The notes under the pieces are model-generated. The model was not told the DNA's origin. It was given only the letters and a program-made list of their open reading frames with translations, and searched no databases. A DNA stretch of 36,338 nucleotides from the NCBI GenBank assembly GCA_016777125.1, contig JADHSC010000017.1, forward strand, positions 1 through 36,338, in the 5' to 3' direction. The position numbers and the translations under genes are program-made. Of the stretch, positions 33,483 through 36,338 are shown in pieces. Within the stretch, counting starts at the first letter, position 1. Every line of letters begins with the position of its first letter. The DNA is from Candidatus Poseidoniaceae archaeon. Its GTDB lineage: Archaea; Thermoplasmatota; Poseidoniia; Poseidoniales; Poseidoniaceae.

Positions 33483-34763
33483 CAAAAACCGATTGTAAAA
33501 CATAGGAACGCGATGCCAGTTTTGATCAGGGAAGAAAATATGTCTTGCAAGAAGATATGTTAGGGACACAATACCCATTATTTGGGCAACTGCCCAACCA
33601 ATAAATGGGGCGTAGTTCTTCCCGGTTGTGAGTACATTCTTATCGTAGAGTGACCAACAAATTAGAACGGCTCCAATCATAAGAGAAAGGAATGTAATCC
33701 AGGGAGTTGTTCGGTTTGCTAATGAAATATGTAAGTGGTCTTCGTGAAGGAATAAGGCAAAACCCCAGACGATAAGGAATCCTGAACTGGCTAGGAGTAA
33801 CCAATGTGCTGGTTGGATAGAAGCGATTCCTTGGTGTCCTGTCCAAATGGGTCCAGCGGAAATCACTGCCAAAACAGGAAGTAGAAGATATCCTCCTAAA
33901 ACCATCCGCGAATGGGGTTTTGCCAATGATCCGAATGTTAGCTGGAGGATTCTTTTCGGGTTAACAATAAAGAACATGAGTATGAATAAGGCAGTTAGGG
34001 ATATATCGACAAGGTTCTCCTCAACGAGATTTCTTCCTCTGAGTGTGCTAATTACAATATGGGCAAGAGCGATTACGAAGAACAAAGCGAATTTAAATTG
34101 CAGTGATTTTGGTTTTGTAACTTCCCATCCCAATCGGCGATTAAAGTGTGAGAGCAAACATGTTGCAATTTGCATGCATGAGAAAAGAGCTACTGCAAAC
34201 GAGATTCCGAGTTCAATCATCCCGTCAATCCCTCTCAAAAACCATGAAGCGATTATAATGATTCCACAAATGATCAATAAAATACCAGGCGTATAGGAAA
34301 AAGCCCCAACTTCATCAACCTCATTCTTTGTTCTAAAAACCTCTATCGCAGGGCTGGCCAATGAGAGGAGGGAGAGAGAAAGTAGAACAACGCCTATTCC
34401 CGATAATTCGATCAAAAAATCCCAGTTCATTGAGAATACACCGGCCAAAATAAACAGTTGGCCGAGTATATTGAGTTGCAAGAAATGACGCATAGTTGTA
34501 CGTTCAAATGACGGTATGTTGTAGACCAATGGAAATGTGTCAAAAGCAATTCCTGCTAGAACAGCAATCATTGGTCCAAGAGAAAAGTGAACAATGAAGA
34601 TGAAATTTACAGTCTTCAAGCGTTCGTGATCATCAAAGAGTCCATATGGACTCTTGAAAATCAACCATGTGAGCATGATCGCAAAAAGAAGAAACATAGA
34701 CGCAGATGCAACAAATAATTCAAGGTATGAACCTGCGAATTTCTCTTTTTGATGTTCGCTCAT
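33474..34763 (-). CDS. Polytopic membrane protein of unknown function
   Basis: I do not recognise this family. The 429 residues contain about 12 hydrophobic helices with short loops and no large soluble domain. Several His lie in or near helices: HFSLGPM, MRHFLQ, ALAHIVIST and QPAHWLLLA, and a His-rich loop HEDHLHIS. That could mean haem or metal binding, as in oxidase-like or NnrS-like proteins, but no family motif is present. The ATG at 34763 is chosen because GAGTGAT stands before it; a GTG at 34772 directly after the upstream stop is the alternative. It follows the SepF-like gene in one unit with the PKD protein, hinting at an envelope role. Confidence 0.6.
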   Translation of the reverse strand: MSEHQKEKFAGSYLELFVASASMFLLFAIMLTWLIFKSPYGLFDDHERLKTVNFIFIVHFSLGPMIAVLAGIAFDTFPLVYNIPSFERTTMRHFLQLNILGQLFILAGVFSMNWDFLIELSGIGVVLLSLSLLSLASPAIEVFRTKNEVDEVGAFSYTPGILLIICGIIIIASWFLRGIDGMIELGISFAVALFSCMQIATCLLSHFNRRLGWEVTKPKSLQFKFALFFVIALAHIVISTLRGRNLVEENLVDISLTALFILMFFIVNPKRILQLTFGSLAKPHSRMVLGGYLLLPVLAVISAGPIWTGHQGIASIQPAHWLLLASSGFLIVWGFALFLHEDHLHISLANRTTPWITFLSLMIGAVLICWSLYDKNVLTTGKNYAPFIGWAVAQIMGIVSLTYLLARHIFFPDQNWHRVPMFYNRFLSK

Positions 34764-34772
34764 AACAATCAC

Positions 34773-35321
34773 TCATTCAACTCGAAGAAGACGAGTGATT
34801 CCCAGTTCGTGTTTATTTCTCTCAACAACAACATCTGAACCTGGAATCATGAGTAATTTATCTTCTGCATCGAGAGCAAAAATTCCTACACCAACTCTTT
34901 CACACATCGTTCGCAATTCTCGACGGCATGCTTGCTGATGAGAATCCATATGGACGAGAGGTCGTAAATCAACAATGACCGTATCTCCTTGAGCGACTCT
35001 TTCAGATATCAGATTTGTATAGATCCTATATTTTGAATCTGGTTTAACATAACGAAGAGCTCTTTTTGGCCGAATTGTGGTGGTTCTTTTGGTCGAAGAG
35101 AGGTCATGAAAAGGTTCTCCATCAGGAGTAACCGGTCCTGTCCAGAAAGAAGGAGGGGTCATCAAGGGGGATGTTTCTTGAGTCACTTCAAGTACAGGCT
35201 CTGGAATTTGTTCTCGTTGTTCCAATGAGGGTTGCTGTTCAGCCACTGGTTTCTGCCTAGGAGGTGGCTGTGGACCACCTTCTGGATCAGGTAAACCAAA
35301 AAAGTGCCACAAATTTCCCAT
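34773..35321 (-). CDS. sepF: SepF-like cell-division protein
   Basis: SepF anchors FtsZ to the membrane in Gram-positive bacteria and many archaea. The 182 residues show the expected layout: a possible amphipathic membrane-targeting start (MGNLWHFFGLP), a Pro/Gln/Glu-rich linker (about 12-85), and a C-terminal domain of about 90 residues (YVKPDSKYRIYT, GDTVIVDLRPL, GVGIFALDAEDKLLMIP, VVVER) that follows the SepF strand-helix pattern. The linker is longer than usual. The start at 35321 is chosen because GTGA, containing the upstream stop, lies five bases ahead, and it places the amphipathic stretch at the N-terminus; the frame opens three codons earlier with GTG. ftsZ is not in the window. The match is by pattern and not identity, hence moderate confidence. 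Confidence 0.62.
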   Translation of the reverse strand: MGNLWHFFGLPDPEGGPQPPPRQKPVAEQQPSLEQREQIPEPVLEVTQETSPLMTPPSFWTGPVTPDGEPFHDLSSTKRTTTIRPKRALRYVKPDSKYRIYTNLISERVAQGDTVIVDLRPLVHMDSHQQACRRELRTMCERVGVGIFALDAEDKLLMIPGSDVVVERNKHELGITRLLRVE

Positions 35322-35326
35322 ATACG

Positions 35327-36338
35327 TCACAAATCCAAATCATCAAGTAAACTCGACAGGCTGGTTGTGTCTTGGTTTGTTGGAGTCATTGAAGGTGTCG
35401 GTTGAGCCACTGGTGCAGGTGGTTGATTCGCTGCCAAGTATTGGTCGCCATAATATGCCCATTGTTCCATCGTCCATCCCTGCGGAAGTCCACTTGCTGG
35501 TAGAGGAGGTCCTTGGTTAGCCTGAGGCGGTTGTTCAAAGGAAGGTTGAGCAACTGGCTGAGTTGGCTGTGCTGCTTGTTCGAACGCAGGGGTCTCAGCA
35601 GGAGATTCATAGGTTGGTAAAGAAGTCGAATCCCATATCTTGCTCGAACCAGTTGATTCAAGCAAATCTTCGGAGGAGGTACGTCGTGTCACTGCCAAGA
35701 ATGAGGCAAGAATAAGCACGAGGGCAACGAGCAAGATAATCACAATAGACATTGTTTCGCTCACGCCAAGTGCTTCACTAAATTCTTCTAGAATACCTTC
35801 TGGAGGCTTTTCATCAACTGAAATAGTCATTGTCTTCGTACTTGTTGCCAAATCATCATCGGTTACTGTGAGGGTGATTGTCCATGTACCAGCTGGTAAA
35901 TCCTCTATTGAGATTGATATGCCAGTTGAATCAACATCTCCAGTTCCATTTCCATCTAGATTCGTATCTTCCCATTCATAATCCCATACGTAGATCATAT
36001 CAAGAAGATCGGATTCAGTATCACCTGTGCCGAATGCTGTTACATTGAGTGTATCTCCTTCGACGAGATTATCCAGAGAACCATTCTCATAACTAATCAT
36101 TGCAGTCGGGATTTTGTTCCTGACTTTGACCACGGCTGAAAGTGAGGCTTTCTCGCCGTCATCATCCATAACCCAAGCAGTGATTGTTCTGTATCCAGAT
36201 GAATCCCACATGGTTTCGAGGTGATCGCCTTCGACATCACAATCGTTGTTCATCGTTCCATCGAGGTCACTGTCTGTTGTTCCATCAATATCCCAACAGA
36301 TTTCCAGTGTATCCATGTCTGAAGCTGTATCGCTTCCA
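35327..36338 (-). CDS. PKD-type surface protein with membrane helix and Pro/Gln-rich tail (5' end missing)
   Basis: The frame is open to the right edge of the window, so the N-terminus is missing. About 336 residues are visible. The outer part has PKD-like beta-sandwich repeats with Asp-rich loops (ITAWVMDDDGE, WTITLTVTDDDLA) that may bind calcium. One membrane helix follows (SIVIILLVALVLILASFLAV), then a cytoplasmic tail of about 120 residues rich in Pro, Gln and Ala. The tail carries the short motif LPQGWTMEQWAYYGDQYL and ends in SLSSLLDDLDL. PKD surface proteins usually serve adhesion or polymer binding. Its stop is inside the ribosome-binding site of the SepF-like gene, so the two are coupled; the cytoplasmic tail might contact the division machinery, which is inference only. 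Confidence 0.82.
   Translation of the reverse strand, partial: GSDTASDMDTLEICWDIDGTTDSDLDGTMNNDCDVEGDHLETMWDSSGYRTITAWVMDDDGEKASLSAVVKVRNKIPTAMISYENGSLDNLVEGDTLNVTAFGTGDTESDLLDMIYVWDYEWEDTNLDGNGTGDVDSTGISISIEDLPAGTWTITLTVTDDDLATSTKTMTISVDEKPPEGILEEFSEALGVSETMSIVIILLVALVLILASFLAVTRRTSSEDLLESTGSSKIWDSTSLPTYESPAETPAFEQAAQPTQPVAQPSFEQPPQANQGPPLPASGLPQGWTMEQWAYYGDQYLAANQPPAPVAQPTPSMTPTNQDTTSLSSLLDDLDL

Noticed and set aside
1-36338. CRISPR arrays, insertion sequences, tRNA or rRNA genes
   Set aside because: I looked through the gaps and found no spaced repeats, transposase motifs or RNA-gene signatures; gaps are too short for most of these.

Overview
The window most likely comes from an archaeon of the marine Euryarchaeota/Thermoplasmatota, with Marine Group II (Poseidoniales) the best fit. 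The archaeal markers are an exosome Csl4 homologue, an NMD3 homologue, an archaeal-type aspartate-semialdehyde dehydrogenase, a bifunctional phosphoglucose/phosphomannose isomerase and a KaiC-like ATPase. Mixed with them are genes of bacterial or eukaryotic flavour: fused acyl-CoA mutase, Ni-SOD with its protease, SMUG1-type uracil glycosylase, Ccm haem export and ABC-F. Large surface proteins with PKD-like and subtilase domains also fit Marine Group II. The assignment is inferred from gene content; no rRNA or tRNA gene was found. The DNA is compact. The longest stretch without a gene is about 200 bases (221-419), and many genes abut or overlap.

Layout. (1) 1-15289, minus strand: a run of 12 co-directional genes. 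In order of transcription they are asd, an unknown protein, a small zinc-ribbon protein, a METTL5-like RNA methylase, a Csl4 exosome subunit fused to two RRM domains, a radical SAM/HhH protein (COG1031 type), a short-chain dehydrogenase, a SMUG1-like glycosylase, an acyl-CoA synthetase, an ABC-F ATPase, a fused isobutyryl-CoA-type mutase, and a PPP-family phosphatase cut by the window edge. (2) 15379-16114, plus: Ni-superoxide dismutase and its maturation protease. (3) 16091-19196, minus: a GT2 glycosyltransferase and a large polytopic, GT-C-like protein. (4) 19269-19883, plus: a cytoplasmic M23 peptidase. (5) 19886-24222, minus: a fused CcmA-CcmB-like haem exporter, CcmC, CcmD, NMD3, then the sugar-phosphate isomerase. 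(6) 24269-32097, plus: a rhomboid protease, a 1,600-residue membrane-anchored subtilase, and GlmS. (7) 32098-33482: KaiC-like ATPase (minus) and Maf pyrophosphatase (plus). (8) 33474-36338, minus: a PKD surface protein (5' end outside the window), a SepF-like cell-division protein and a polytopic membrane protein.

Themes. Surface glycosylation and sugar supply (GT2, GT-C-like, PGI/PMI, GlmS), surface proteolysis (rhomboid, subtilase), RNA processing and ribosome assembly (Csl4-RRM, METTL5-like, NMD3), c-type cytochrome assembly (Ccm), acyl-CoA metabolism (IcmF type, acyl-CoA synthetase) and stress or repair (Ni-SOD, SMUG1, Maf). Ribosome-binding sites of the form GGTGA, matching the usual archaeal 16S 3' tail, recur and often contain the stop codon of the upstream gene, which points to translational coupling. 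The most unusual items are the Csl4-RRM-RRM fusion, the fused haem-export ABC protein, and the PKD protein/SepF-like/membrane-protein cluster.
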